Assembly: GCA_017408905.1 (NCBI GenBank)
Contig: JAFQTU010000010.1
Location: forward strand, 1-64,000
Source: Mailhella sp.
Lineage (GTDB): Bacteria > Desulfobacterota > Desulfovibrionia > Desulfovibrionales > Desulfovibrionaceae
Reading direction: 5' to 3'
DNA: 64,000 nt
Shown here: positions 9,178 to 18,122 of the stretch, in pieces
How the letters are laid out: each line of letters begins with the position of its first letter
How positions within the stretch are numbered: position 1 is the first letter of the stretch
The notes under the pieces: generated by a model
Told to the model about the DNA's origin: nothing
The model's database searches: none
What the model saw: the letters and a program-made list of their open reading frames with translations, nothing else
Position numbers and translations under genes: made by a program

Positions 9178-9411
9178 CGTCCAGCTATCCGGAATGAGAG
9201 TGATGTTAGAGCGGGGGCTCACTTGGGTCTTCCCCTGTGTTACAATAGCTTCATAATCGCGTTATGGCAAGCGGCGCTTCCGCAAACGGCCTGCCTCCTC
9301 CCCGGGGCGGGGAAAATGCCGCAGGAAGCCTTTTCCTGCCGGGCGCCGTGTTGACGCGGATGGCCGCAAAAGTTACCGTACAGGTAGGATTTCATTCCCA
9401 CCGGAGAAGCC

Positions 9412-10668
9412 ATGAACAGCCCGCAGACAGCCGAACCCAGCGCCCCCCGCAGGCGTGGCCGCCCCCGCAAGGTGCGCCCGGAAGATGCCGCGTGCGCTCC
9501 GGGCTCTGGCGCGGAAGCCCGGCCCGAAGCCGCCCTCCTGCGGGCGCAGTCCGTCATCGACTCCGGGGAGGCCGCCGGGGCAGGGCGCAGGGCCGCCGAA
9601 GCGCGCATCCTTGCGGAAGAAAGGCCTTCCGCCTTCGCCTCCGCCCGCCGCGCCCCGAAAGACAGCCTGCGCCGCATCGGTGAGCGCTGGCTGGACGAGC
9701 TTCTGGCCTCGCGCGGGCTTTCCCCCATGACGGTCTCCTCCTACCGGCAGGACATAGCCGCCCTTGCCGACTTCACCGAAGAGAGCCTTGGCGAAGGCCT
9801 GAACGGCCGTGCCGTGCTTTCGAAGCTCGACGACGAACAGCTCCTGCTCTTCGTGGTGTGGCTTCGCCAGCGCGGCGACGGCAAGCGCACGCTGGCCCGC
9901 CGCCTTTCCAGCCTGCGCGGCTTCCTTGGCTGGTGCGCCGACCTCGGCTTCATCGGCGGCAACCCCGCCGCCCTGCTGGACGGCCCCAAACTGCCGCGCG
10001 TCCTGCCCAACGTGCTTTCGCGGGGCGAGGCGCTGGCCCTTCTCGCCGCTCCCGACCCGCATACCAAACTGGGCAGGCGGGACCGTGCCATGCTGGAACT
10101 CATGTACGCTTCCGGCCTTCGCGTTTCCGAACTGGTGAACCTCCACCCACTCGATATCGACCTGCAAAGGGGCGTGGTGCGCGTGTTCGGCAAGGGCAGG
10201 AAGGAGCGCCTCGTTCCCATGCATCAGCGCGCCCTCGACGTGATGGAAGAATACCTGCGCGCCGTGCGGCCCGACTTCATGCCGCAGACGTCCTTCGTGT
10301 TCCTGAACCGTTCCGGGCAGGGGCTCACCCGGCAGGCCGTGTGGAAGCTCATACGCCGCTACGCCCTCGAAGCCGGGATTCGGCGCGATATTTCCCCGCA
10401 CACCATGCGGCATACCTTTGCCACCCATCTCCTTGAAGGCGGCGCGGACCTGCGCACCGTGCAGCTCCTGCTCGGCCACAGCGACCTTGCCGCCACCGAG
10501 CTTTATACCCATGTCCGCTCCGACGTGCTCGAAGACGTGTACCGCCGCTGCCATCCGCGCAACGGCGAACGCGCCTTCGCCCCGCCTGCCGACCCGGCAG
10601 ACGAGATGCCCTCGCTCGAAGAACTGGCGGACCTGCTTTCCGATGCTGGAGTAGAACATGCGCTTTGA
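9412..10668 (+). CDS. XerC/XerD-family tyrosine recombinase with N-terminal extension
   Basis: A 418-residue tyrosine recombinase, longer than the usual ~300. The core has the Xer catalytic set: Arg in ASGLRVSEL, Lys in GKGRKERLVP, HTMRHTFATHLL, LLLGHSDL and the nucleophile Tyr in ATELYTHV. About 85 extra residues precede the SAM-like domain; residues 13-20 read RRRGRPRK, an AT-hook-like DNA-binding motif. The likely role is chromosome dimer resolution at dif. The ATG at 9412 has GGAG upstream. The 3' end overlaps the next gene by 11 bp, so the two are probably cotranscribed. Its location away from mobile genes supports a housekeeping Xer rather than a phage integrase. Confidence 0.88.
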   Translation: MNSPQTAEPSAPRRRGRPRKVRPEDAACAPGSGAEARPEAALLRAQSVIDSGEAAGAGRRAAEARILAEERPSAFASARRAPKDSLRRIGERWLDELLASRGLSPMTVSSYRQDIAALADFTEESLGEGLNGRAVLSKLDDEQLLLFVVWLRQRGDGKRTLARRLSSLRGFLGWCADLGFIGGNPAALLDGPKLPRVLPNVLSRGEALALLAAPDPHTKLGRRDRAMLELMYASGLRVSELVNLHPLDIDLQRGVVRVFGKGRKERLVPMHQRALDVMEEYLRAVRPDFMPQTSFVFLNRSGQGLTRQAVWKLIRRYALEAGIRRDISPHTMRHTFATHLLEGGADLRTVQLLLGHSDLAATELYTHVRSDVLEDVYRRCHPRNGERAFAPPADPADEMPSLEELADLLSDAGVEHAL

Positions 10669-13534
10669 TACCGTCATCACCTGCCACACCAACGCCGACA
10701 ACGACGCCCTTGCCTCCCTCGTAGGTGCGCTGGCCCTGTACCCCGAAGCCGTGCTCCTCTACCCCGGCAGTCAGGAACGGCAGGTGCAGGAATTCTTCGA
10801 AGAGGTCATCGACCCGCTTTACCCCTGCGTCAGCGCGCGCGAGCTGGAGGAAGACGGCGTGAAGCGCCTCGTGCTCGTGGACGGGCATCACCCGGGCCGC
10901 TTCCCCCATGTGCGTTCCCTGCTGAGGCGCGGCGATATCGAACTGCATATCTGGGACCATCACCCCGTCATGGAAGACGAGGACGACCTTGGCCGCCAGA
11001 TAGCCGATTCCGCCGCCGAAGGCCGCATCGAGAAGGTAGGCGCGGCCAGCACCATCATAACGGAAGAGATACGCAGGCGCGGCCTGCCCCTCTCCTGCCA
11101 GATGGCCACGTCGCTGGCGGCGGGCATCTACGGCGATACCGGCTCCTTCCTCTACAGCTCCGTGACGGAGCGCGACTTCGCGGCCGCGGCATGGCTTGTG
11201 GCGCAGGGGGCGGACCTTGCCGTGGTGAGCAGGCTCGTCACCCGCGTCATGGGCCGCGAACAGCTCCAGGCGCTTTCTCTGATGCTGGAAAACACCATCG
11301 TGAAGGATATCGGCGGCGAGGCTATGGGCATTTCCTCCATGCAGAGCGAGACCTTCCTCGACGACTTTTCCACGCTTGCCCCGCGCCTTATGGAGATAGA
11401 GGGCTGTAAGGTCTTCTTCGCCATCGCCAGCATGGAAGACAAGGTGCAGGTGGTGGGCCGCAGTGCCTCCCCGCAGGTGGACGTGGGCGAGATATGCCGC
11501 AGGCTTGGCGGCGGCGGGCATCACTACGCGGCCTCGGCCTCGGTGAAGGACATGACGCTCCCGCAGGTGCGGGACTTCCTGCTCATGCAGGCCTCGCTCA
11601 TCGTCAACGCCGACGAGAACGCAGGCCGCCTGATGACCAGCCCTGCCGTGGGCGCTTCCGAACGCCTGAACATCACGCAGGCGCTTTCGCTCATGAACCG
11701 CTACGGCCTGAAGGCCGTGCCCGTGTTCAGGGAGGACGAGAAGATATGCCTCGGCCTGCTTTCGCAGGAAACGGCGGCCAAGGCTTCCGGGCATGGGCTG
11801 GGCGCTATCAGCGTGACCATGTATATGCAGCAGAGCTTCCAGTGCGTGCCCATGACGGCGGGCATTCAGGAACTGGTGGACATCATGGTGGGCGGCCAGC
11901 AGAGGCTCATCCCCGTGGTGGACGGGCCGGACGTGGAAGGCCTTGAGGACGAGGAGCGCTACGCCGAACTTGCCAGGCGCCGCGTGGTGGGCGTGGTGAC
12001 GCGCACGGATATCATCCGCCTCTTCATGGGCGAAAGGGCCGCGCATATCCCGGCGGTGAGCAGCCGCAAGAACCGCAAGGAGCGCAGCCTGCTCTCGGTC
12101 ATGAACAAGCGCCTCACGCCGCCGTGCCTCGAATTCCTGCGCCTTGCCGGCGAACTTGCCGAGGACATGGGCATTGCCGCCTACGTGGTGGGCGGCTTCG
12201 TGCGCGACCTTGTGATGGAAGTGAAGGGCATGAAGTGGCCGGACATCGACATCGACCTCGTGGTGGAAGGCGACGCCATAGCCTTTGCCCACAGCCTTGC
12301 CATACGCCTGAAGGGCCGCGTGCGCGAACACCGCGAATTCATGACCGCCATGATGGTCTTCCCTGCCGAGAGCGTGGGCGCTCAGGTGGAGCGCCGCCGC
12401 CATGTGCATCTGGCCGAAGCCGAGGAGATCAAGGTGGATATCGCCACGGCCCGCCTCGAATTCTATTCCGCGCCCGGTGCCTTGCCGCAGGTGGAGCGCG
12501 GTTCCATCAAGATGGACCTCTACCGCCGCGACTTCTCCATCAACGCTATGGCCGTGCGCCTGAACCCGCCCGTGTTCGGCCAGCTCGTGGACTTCTTCGA
12601 CGGGCAGGAAGACATCAAGAACAAGCGCGTGCGCGTGCTCCACGCCCTCAGCTTCGTGGAAGACCCCACCCGTATGTTCCGCGCCGTGCGCTTCGAACAG
12701 CGCTACGGCTTCCGCATGGGGGCGCAGACGGAGCGCTTCATCCGCAACGCCGTGGACGACCTGCACCTCATCCATCAGCTTTCCGGCTCGCGCATCGTGC
12801 ACGAGCTGGAACTTATGATGGAAGAGCGCAATCCAGCCCTCGGCTTCAAGCGCATGGACGAGCTGGGCCTGCTCACCGAGGTGCACCCCCTCCTCGAACT
12901 CAACGACGAGAAGCGCGACATGGCCGACCGTATGCGCCGCGTGCTGGAATGGTATATGCGCCTCTACCTGCCGGAAGAACCGGACCTGCTCATGCTCATG
13001 GTCATCGCGCTGTGCCGCCGCTGCCGAGGGCCGGAAGTGGAAGAGGTGCTGGAGCGCCTGCAGTTCTCGGACAAGCGCCGCAGGGCCACGCTTGCCGTGC
13101 GCGCGGCCATCATGGGTGTGCGGCAGGGAATGCAGCGCTGGGAGAAGAACGACGGCCCCATGAGCGACCTGCACCGTATGCTCTCCCACCTGCCCCTCGA
13201 GGCCCTGCTCTACCTGCTTGCCAAGGAAGACAAGCCTGAACTGCACGAAAAGCTCACGCGCTACATCTATCTGGGGCGGCAGATGAAGGCCGACATCAAC
13301 GGCGACGACCTCATCCGCATGGGCGTACAGCCGGGGCGCATCCTCGGGCGCATCCTGAACGAGGTGCTGGCCGCCAAGCTGGACAACGAAAGCATGAGCC
13401 GGGAAGAACAGCTCACGCTGGCGGGCAGACTGGCCCTGCAGTTCGCCGCCGAAGAGGAGCGGAAGCGGGCGGAGAAGCTCCACGAAAAACTTGAAGCGAC
13501 GCTTGAAGAAAAGCGCGGTTCGGAAGAAAGCTGA
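10658..13534 (+). CDS. DHH-CBS-tRNA nucleotidyltransferase fusion (A- or CCA-adding enzyme)
   Basis: A 958-residue multidomain protein. Residues 1-310 are a DHH/DHHA1 phosphoesterase (HTNADNDAL, VDGHH, WDHHP, GDTG, GGGGHHYAAS). Residues 320-460 hold two CBS domains. From about 490 there is a class II nucleotidyltransferase: YVVGGFVRDL, DIDIDLVVEGDAI, RRDFSINAMAV, DPTRMFRAVRFEQRYGF, then a helical tRNA-binding tail. This arrangement is known from deltaproteobacteria, where such enzymes complete or repair the tRNA 3' CCA end, sometimes adding only A. Whether it adds A alone or CCA cannot be told here. A strong intrinsic terminator follows. Confidence 0.92.
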   Translation: MRFDTVITCHTNADNDALASLVGALALYPEAVLLYPGSQERQVQEFFEEVIDPLYPCVSARELEEDGVKRLVLVDGHHPGRFPHVRSLLRRGDIELHIWDHHPVMEDEDDLGRQIADSAAEGRIEKVGAASTIITEEIRRRGLPLSCQMATSLAAGIYGDTGSFLYSSVTERDFAAAAWLVAQGADLAVVSRLVTRVMGREQLQALSLMLENTIVKDIGGEAMGISSMQSETFLDDFSTLAPRLMEIEGCKVFFAIASMEDKVQVVGRSASPQVDVGEICRRLGGGGHHYAASASVKDMTLPQVRDFLLMQASLIVNADENAGRLMTSPAVGASERLNITQALSLMNRYGLKAVPVFREDEKICLGLLSQETAAKASGHGLGAISVTMYMQQSFQCVPMTAGIQELVDIMVGGQQRLIPVVDGPDVEGLEDEERYAELARRRVVGVVTRTDIIRLFMGERAAHIPAVSSRKNRKERSLLSVMNKRLTPPCLEFLRLAGELAEDMGIAAYVVGGFVRDLVMEVKGMKWPDIDIDLVVEGDAIAFAHSLAIRLKGRVREHREFMTAMMVFPAESVGAQVERRRHVHLAEAEEIKVDIATARLEFYSAPGALPQVERGSIKMDLYRRDFSINAMAVRLNPPVFGQLVDFFDGQEDIKNKRVRVLHALSFVEDPTRMFRAVRFEQRYGFRMGAQTERFIRNAVDDLHLIHQLSGSRIVHELELMMEERNPALGFKRMDELGLLTEVHPLLELNDEKRDMADRMRRVLEWYMRLYLPEEPDLLMLMVIALCRRCRGPEVEEVLERLQFSDKRRRATLAVRAAIMGVRQGMQRWEKNDGPMSDLHRMLSHLPLEALLYLLAKEDKPELHEKLTRYIYLGRQMKADINGDDLIRMGVQPGRILGRILNEVLAAKLDNESMSREEQLTLAGRLALQFAAEEERKRAEKLHEKLEATLEEKRGSEES

Positions 13535-13557
13535 ACGTCTGCTCTAAGATAGCGTAC

Positions 13558-13605
13558 AGCCCGCCTCGAAATGCTCGTATCAGGGCATCCGGGGCGGGCT
13601 TTTTT
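13558..13605 (+). terminator. Intrinsic terminator after the DHH-CBS-nucleotidyltransferase gene
   Basis: AGCCCGCC (13558-13565) pairs with GGCGGGCT (13593-13600) and is followed by TTTTT. Confidence 0.88.
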
Positions 13606-13665
13606 CATGCCTGCGTCCTCATCGGAAGGGGGGAGAGGCGCATCAGCCTCTGGGCTGGGCGGCTG

Positions 13666-14049
13666 TCAGTGCAGGGGGCCGCTGTCGGCGTCGACGTTTT
13701 CCTGCATGGGCAGGGCATTATGGTGCTCGAGGTAGGCCTTCTGATCGTCGAGGCGCGCGCGGCGGTACTCGGCCCGGGCCTTGCGCATGGCCTCGTGGTA
13801 CTGGCTGAGGTCTTCCTGATAATGCTCCATGTAGGCTTTCCGGTCGGCCTCGCTGTCGCCGGAATAGCCGCCGAAAGCCCCTGCGATATTGTTCTTCAGG
13901 TCGTGGTAGCCGTCCATGAATTTCTGCCCCAGCGTTCGTTCCTGAGCAGGGGGCGGGGCCATGCCTGCTTCCTCTTCGGCGGCCTGACCCGTGCAGGGCA
14001 GGAGAAGCAGGAAGGCGAAGAGCGCGGCGATAGCAGAATGCTTTTTCAT
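13666..14049 (-). CDS. Small exported protein of unknown function
   Basis: A 127-residue protein with a clear signal peptide (MKKHSAIAALFAFLLLLP, cleavage near GQAAEE). The mature part is hydrophilic and rich in Tyr, His, Asp and Arg, with a helical stretch around HYQEDLSQYHEAMRKARAEY. No family recognised. AGGAGG lies 8 bp before the ATG at 14049. It stands alone on the minus strand, convergent with the nucleotidyltransferase gene. Confidence 0.75.
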   Translation of the reverse strand: MKKHSAIAALFAFLLLLPCTGQAAEEEAGMAPPPAQERTLGQKFMDGYHDLKNNIAGAFGGYSGDSEADRKAYMEHYQEDLSQYHEAMRKARAEYRRARLDDQKAYLEHHNALPMQENVDADSGPLH

Positions 14050-14124
14050 GCTGAACCTCCTTGTCTGCCTCCAGTATGGCAGAGCAGAGGGGCGCGAAAA
14101 ATGATTCTTTTGGGGATACGGCAA

Positions 14125-14165
14125 AGGCCGGAGTGCCCGTCGGATTGTCAGGCGGACTCCGGCCT
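14125..14165 (-). terminator. Hairpin downstream of glcF-like gene
   Basis: A perfect 10-bp inverted repeat, AGGCCGGAGT (14125-14134) with ACTCCGGCCT (14156-14165). On the minus strand it is followed only by TTT, so it is a weak or factor-assisted terminator candidate. Confidence 0.4.
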
Positions 14166-14187
14166 CTGTTATTAAAAAGTTTGGAAA

Positions 14188-14251
14188 GGGGAAGGGGGAG
14201 CTTGAGGGGGAAGGGGGAAACATTTCCAAATGTTTCCCCCTTCCCCCTCAA
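14188..14251. repeat. G-run tract with 24-bp perfect palindrome
   Basis: Four G-runs (14188-14191, 14194-14198, 14206-14210, 14213-14217) fit a G-quadruplex pattern on the plus strand. Overlapping it, 14202-14225 and 14228-14251 form a perfect 24-bp inverted repeat with a 2-nt loop. It lies 7 bp past the stop of the glcF-like gene and may act in transcription termination or mRNA 3'-end protection. No T-run follows directly. Confidence 0.6.
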
Positions 14252-14257
14252 ATAATC

Positions 14258-15556
14258 TTAAACCAGCTCCATCGCGTGGCAGGCTCTGGCCCGGGCCTTG
14301 AGGCGGCGCAGGTGATTGTTGAGCTGGAGCACGCATCCCGGGCATTCCGCCACCACGATATCGGCCCCGCACTGCATGGCGGCGCGGGCGCGGGCTTCGC
14401 CGAGCTTGTCGGCAATGGCGGGATTCTTGAGGCTGGAGATACCGCCGCCGCCACAGCAGGAGCCGGGTTCGGGCAGTTCCACAAGGCGAATCCACGGCTT
14501 CGCGGCAAGCTGGGAGCGGAGGGCGCGGCCAGCCTGCGGGTCGAGGCGGAAATGGCACGGGTCGTGCACGGCGACGAGGAGCGGGTCTTCCGCCGTTACC
14601 GGGCGGCCTTCGCGCACGGCCTGCACGGCGGCAGGAAGGGCGGCAGGGGCAGGGGAAGGCGCGGCCCTGTCGTGCTCCCGAAGGAAGACGGCGGCGTCCA
14701 CGATGCGCGGGGAAAGGGCGCTCCCTTCGGCCCGGTACTCGCGGGAAAGGGTGCGGTGGCAGGTGGCGCAGAGCGTGAGCACGGGCATATCGCCGCAGGC
14801 AGCAAAGACGTCGGCGTTGCGGGCCTGCGCCTTGCGGAAGGCCTCGCCAAAGCCCGAGAGCTGGGCCGGAGCGCCGCAGCAGGTCTGCTCCCGGGGGAGG
14901 AACACGGTGTAGCCGCGCGCCGTCAGCTCTTCCACAAGATGGAGCGCGGCCTGCACGCTCACCAGCCCGGAGAAACAGCCCGTGAATAGCGCCACTTCGC
15001 CGCATTGCGTCACCTCGTCCGGCGGCATGATGCGCTCGGGGAGCAGGTCGAACAGCGTGTGCGGCGCCATGTCCGGCAGGGAGCGTTTGCCGGAAAGGGC
15101 GCAGAAGGCGTCGGGCAGGTGGCGTATGCTCCCGCCCTTGTCGCGGGGGAAGAGCCTCTGGAACAGCGAACCCAGCCTGAGGAAGCGGCCCAGCAGTTTA
15201 CGGTCGAGGAGCAGGCGCGTGGTCACGAACTTTTCCACTCGCCGCCAGAAGGTCAGCTCGCCGTCCCCTTCGGCAAGGCGGGCGTCGAGGATGATCTGCG
15301 CGCCGTCCACGCCCTTGCCGCATATCTCGGTGCAGGCAAGGCACTGCATGCAGGCCTTGATGCTCTGGCGGTAGCGCGGCCCGGGGGCGAGCTCGCCGGA
15401 TTCCACGGCGCGCGCAAGGTCGATGCGGGCGCGGGGGCTCATGGTCTCCACAAGGCTGTGCCGGTAGCTGGGGCATACGCTGAGGCAGCGGCCGCAGTAT
15501 TCGCAGGAAGGGCCGCCGGAAGCGCCCTTGTTCTTGATAAGTCCGCAGGACGACAT
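14258..15556 (-). CDS. GlcF/LldE-like (Fe-S) oxidoreductase subunit
   Basis: A 432-residue protein with two 4Fe-4S ferredoxin-type clusters near the N-terminus (CEYCGRCLSVCP and CMQCLACTEICGKG) and two CCG domains (TCCGAPAQLSG and GSCCGGGGISS). This is the electron-transfer subunit that goes with GlcD-type flavoproteins in glycolate or D-lactate oxidation. Its ATG follows the GlcD-like stop by 1 bp, with GGAGAG inside the end of that gene. It is last in the TRAP-aminotransferase-GlcD-GlcF operon. Electrons probably pass from FAD to the quinone pool or a redox partner at the membrane. Confidence 0.85.
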   Translation of the reverse strand: MSSCGLIKNKGASGGPSCEYCGRCLSVCPSYRHSLVETMSPRARIDLARAVESGELAPGPRYRQSIKACMQCLACTEICGKGVDGAQIILDARLAEGDGELTFWRRVEKFVTTRLLLDRKLLGRFLRLGSLFQRLFPRDKGGSIRHLPDAFCALSGKRSLPDMAPHTLFDLLPERIMPPDEVTQCGEVALFTGCFSGLVSVQAALHLVEELTARGYTVFLPREQTCCGAPAQLSGFGEAFRKAQARNADVFAACGDMPVLTLCATCHRTLSREYRAEGSALSPRIVDAAVFLREHDRAAPSPAPAALPAAVQAVREGRPVTAEDPLLVAVHDPCHFRLDPQAGRALRSQLAAKPWIRLVELPEPGSCCGGGGISSLKNPAIADKLGEARARAAMQCGADIVVAECPGCVLQLNNHLRRLKARARACHAMELV

Positions 15557-15557
15557 C

Positions 15558-16934
15558 TTATCTCTCCAGCTTGCCCGGGTTCATGATGCCGTAGGGGTCG
15601 AAGAGGCGGCAGATGCCGCGCATGATACGCATCTGCTCGTCCCCGAGCTGGAGCGGCATGTATTCCTTCTTCTCAAGGCCGATGCCGTGTTCGCCGCTCA
15701 CCGTGCCGCCAAGCTCCACGATGGCGCGGGCCGAGGCGTCGGCAAAGGCGCGGAAGGCCGCATCCTGCGCCGGGTCGGAGGGGGAATAGAGTACCATGGG
15801 GTGCAGGTTGCCGTCGGCCGCGTGGGCGATGGTGACGACGTTGCAGCCGTGTTCGGCGGCCAGTGCTTCCATCATGCCGAGGGCTCTGGGCAGGAGCGAG
15901 ATGGGCACGGCGTAGTCCAGCGTGACCAGCATGTCGGCCTTGCGCACAAGGGCGGCCGTGCCGCCGCGCCGGGCCTTCCACAGCACGTCGCGCTCTTCTT
16001 CGGAGCGCGCAAGCTGTATGCCCACGGCCCTGTGTTCGCGGCAGATGCGTTCGATGGTTTCCATCTGTCCGTCCAGCACCATGTCCGGGCCGTCCACCTC
16101 GATGAGCAGGGCCGCGCCCGCGCCTTCCGGGCAGGGCACGCCATAGACCTCGGCCACCGTGTTCAGGAACACGCGGTCCATGAGTTCCAGGGTGCAGGGC
16201 AGGATGCGGTGGGAAACGATATCCGTGACCACGGAACCGGCTTCGGTCACGTCGCTGAAATAGGCCAGCGCCGTGCGTATGCCTTCGGGCAGGGGGATGA
16301 GCTTCACCGTGACTTCCGCGATGAAGGCCAGCAGGCCTTCCGAACCGCAGATGAGGCGCGGCAGGTCGAAGCCGGTCACGTCCTTCTGGCAGCGGTTGCC
16401 CATCTTCACCACGTCGCCGTTAGGCAGGATGGCGGTGAGGCCGAGCAGATAGTCGCGGGTGACGCCGTATTTCGCGCCGGAAGCCCCGCCCGCGTTGGTG
16501 GACACGTTGCCGCCGATGGTGGAGTAGAGCATGGAGGTGGGGTTGGGCGGATACATGAGGCCCTGCGCGGCGGCGGCCTTCTGAAGGTCGCCGGTAACGC
16601 AGCCGGACTGCACGCGGGCCAGCCGGTCGGTCACGGAGACTTCCAGCACCTTGTTCATGCGCGAGGAGCAGAGCACAAGGCCGCCCAGCACCGGCACGGG
16701 CGAACCGGCAAGGCTGGTTCCCGAACCGCGCGGATAGACGGGTATCTTGTTCTGGTTGCACAGGCGCATGACAGCCGAAACCTGCTCCACGCTTTCGGGC
16801 AGGGCCACGGCGTCGGGCTGGTGATTGGCGAAGAGGTCGTAGGCGAAGGCGCGGAGGTCTTCCGGGGCGTCCAGGAAGCCTTCAGGGCCGAGAATGGCGC
16901 GGAGCTGTTCCGCAATGCTGGCAGGCAGGGCCAT
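15558..16934 (-). CDS. GlcD-like FAD-linked 2-hydroxyacid dehydrogenase
   Basis: A 458-residue FAD-binding oxidase of the GlcD/D-lactate dehydrogenase family. It has the PCMH FAD motif (VYPRGSGTSLAG, NPTSMLYSTIGGNVSTNAGG) and the C-terminal FAD-oxidase domain with HAADGNLHPM and SGEHGIGLEKK. These enzymes oxidise D-lactate, glycolate or related 2-hydroxy acids to 2-oxo acids. It pairs with the Fe-S subunit downstream and follows an aminotransferase by 9 bp, so the 2-oxo acid may be linked to an amino acid. Homologues have also been proposed to oxidise sulfolactate, so the exact substrate is open. Confidence 0.85.
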   Translation of the reverse strand: MALPASIAEQLRAILGPEGFLDAPEDLRAFAYDLFANHQPDAVALPESVEQVSAVMRLCNQNKIPVYPRGSGTSLAGSPVPVLGGLVLCSSRMNKVLEVSVTDRLARVQSGCVTGDLQKAAAAQGLMYPPNPTSMLYSTIGGNVSTNAGGASGAKYGVTRDYLLGLTAILPNGDVVKMGNRCQKDVTGFDLPRLICGSEGLLAFIAEVTVKLIPLPEGIRTALAYFSDVTEAGSVVTDIVSHRILPCTLELMDRVFLNTVAEVYGVPCPEGAGAALLIEVDGPDMVLDGQMETIERICREHRAVGIQLARSEEERDVLWKARRGGTAALVRKADMLVTLDYAVPISLLPRALGMMEALAAEHGCNVVTIAHAADGNLHPMVLYSPSDPAQDAAFRAFADASARAIVELGGTVSGEHGIGLEKKEYMPLQLGDEQMRIMRGICRLFDPYGIMNPGKLER

Positions 16935-16943
16935 GTTGCCTCC

Positions 16944-18113
16944 CTAGGCGCAATGGTTTGTCAGGTAGCGTTCGAGGCGGTCCATAGCCTCGGAGAGCGT
17001 TTCCTCGTCCACGGTGCAGGCGATGCGGATACAGCCCTTCACGGCTTCTTCCGGCCCGAAGGGGAAGCCCGGGACCACCACCACCTGCTCCTTGTCCAGC
17101 AGGTCGATGGCGAAGGCGAAGCTGTCCGCCTCGGCGGCGTCGATGTGCGGGAAGAGGTAGAAGGTGCCTTCCGGGGCAAGGCAGCGCACGCCGGGCATGG
17201 CGTTCAGGCGCTTGGCCGCAAGGGCGGTGCGGCGGCGGTAGGCCTCGCGCATGGCGGCGAATTCTTCCTGCGGGCCGGTAAGGGCGTAGAGCGCGGCGCG
17301 CTGGCCTGCGGTGTTGGTGCTGGCCACGGAATAGCTGAGGACCTTGACCATCTCGCCCATGATCCACTCGGGCCCGTAGGCGTAGCCCACGCGCCAGCCC
17401 GTCATGGCGAAGGCCTTGGAGAAGGAGTTCAGCACCACGGTGCGCTCGAACATATCCGGGCGCGTCACGATGCTTTCGGCCTTTTCCCCGAAGGTGATGG
17501 AATCGTACACCTCGTCCGAGACCACCACGAGGTCGTGCCTGCGGGCGAAGTCGGCCAGCATATCCAGCGTGGCGGGCTTGAGCACTACGCCGGAAGGGTT
17601 GCAGGGCGAGTTGATGAGGAGCACGCGGCTCTTTTCCGTAAGGCAGGCTTCAAGCTCTTCCAGCGTGGGCTGGAAGCCGTTGTCGAACTTCGTGGGAACC
17701 TGCACCAGCCTGCCCCCGGCAAGGCCGCAGTGCCCGGCGTAGTCCGAGAAGCAGGGCGCGGGGCAGAGCACCTCGTCCCCGGCTTCGAGCAGGGTGCGCA
17801 TCACGGCAAGCAGGCCGTGCATGGCACCGGTGGTGACGAGCAGGTTCTTCCCCTCGTAGGGCAGGCCGGTCTTGGCGCAGATGTCCGTAAGCAGGGCGGC
17901 GCGCAGTTCCGGGTCGCCCGTGGAGGCGGCGTAGTGGGTGAAGCCCTTCAGAGTGTCCTTCATGGCGGCTTCACAGACGAAGGCGGGGGTGTCGAAGTCG
18001 GGCTCGCCGATGCTCAGGGATATGACGTTGTCGTAGGCCTTGGCGCGGGCCACCATGTCGCGGATGACGCTGAAGCGCTGGGCCGTGACGTACGGGCTGA
18101 GTTTCTTGTTCAT
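16944..18113 (-). CDS. Class I/II PLP-dependent aminotransferase
   Basis: A 389-residue fold-type I aminotransferase. The PLP lysine is in SFSKAFAMTGWRVGY; other family landmarks are NSPCNPSG, SDEVYDSI and the C-terminal Arg in GCIRIAC. The closest groups by sequence feel are aspartate/aromatic-type aminotransferases. It lies between the TRAP permease (9 bp upstream) and the GlcD-like gene, so it probably interconverts the 2-oxo acid of the pathway with its amino acid. Substrate cannot be read from sequence. Confidence 0.85.
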   Translation of the reverse strand: MNKKLSPYVTAQRFSVIRDMVARAKAYDNVISLSIGEPDFDTPAFVCEAAMKDTLKGFTHYAASTGDPELRAALLTDICAKTGLPYEGKNLLVTTGAMHGLLAVMRTLLEAGDEVLCPAPCFSDYAGHCGLAGGRLVQVPTKFDNGFQPTLEELEACLTEKSRVLLINSPCNPSGVVLKPATLDMLADFARRHDLVVVSDEVYDSITFGEKAESIVTRPDMFERTVVLNSFSKAFAMTGWRVGYAYGPEWIMGEMVKVLSYSVASTNTAGQRAALYALTGPQEEFAAMREAYRRRTALAAKRLNAMPGVRCLAPEGTFYLFPHIDAAEADSFAFAIDLLDKEQVVVVPGFPFGPEEAVKGCIRIACTVDEETLSEAMDRLERYLTNHCA

Positions 18114-18122
18114 GGCGTTATC

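Noticed and set aside
10349-13483. A very long open frame opposite the DHH-CBS-nucleotidyltransferase gene
   Set aside because: It is the mirror of a G+C-rich gene; the composition is His/Ala/Val-rich with no motifs, while the plus-strand frame has complete catalytic motifs.
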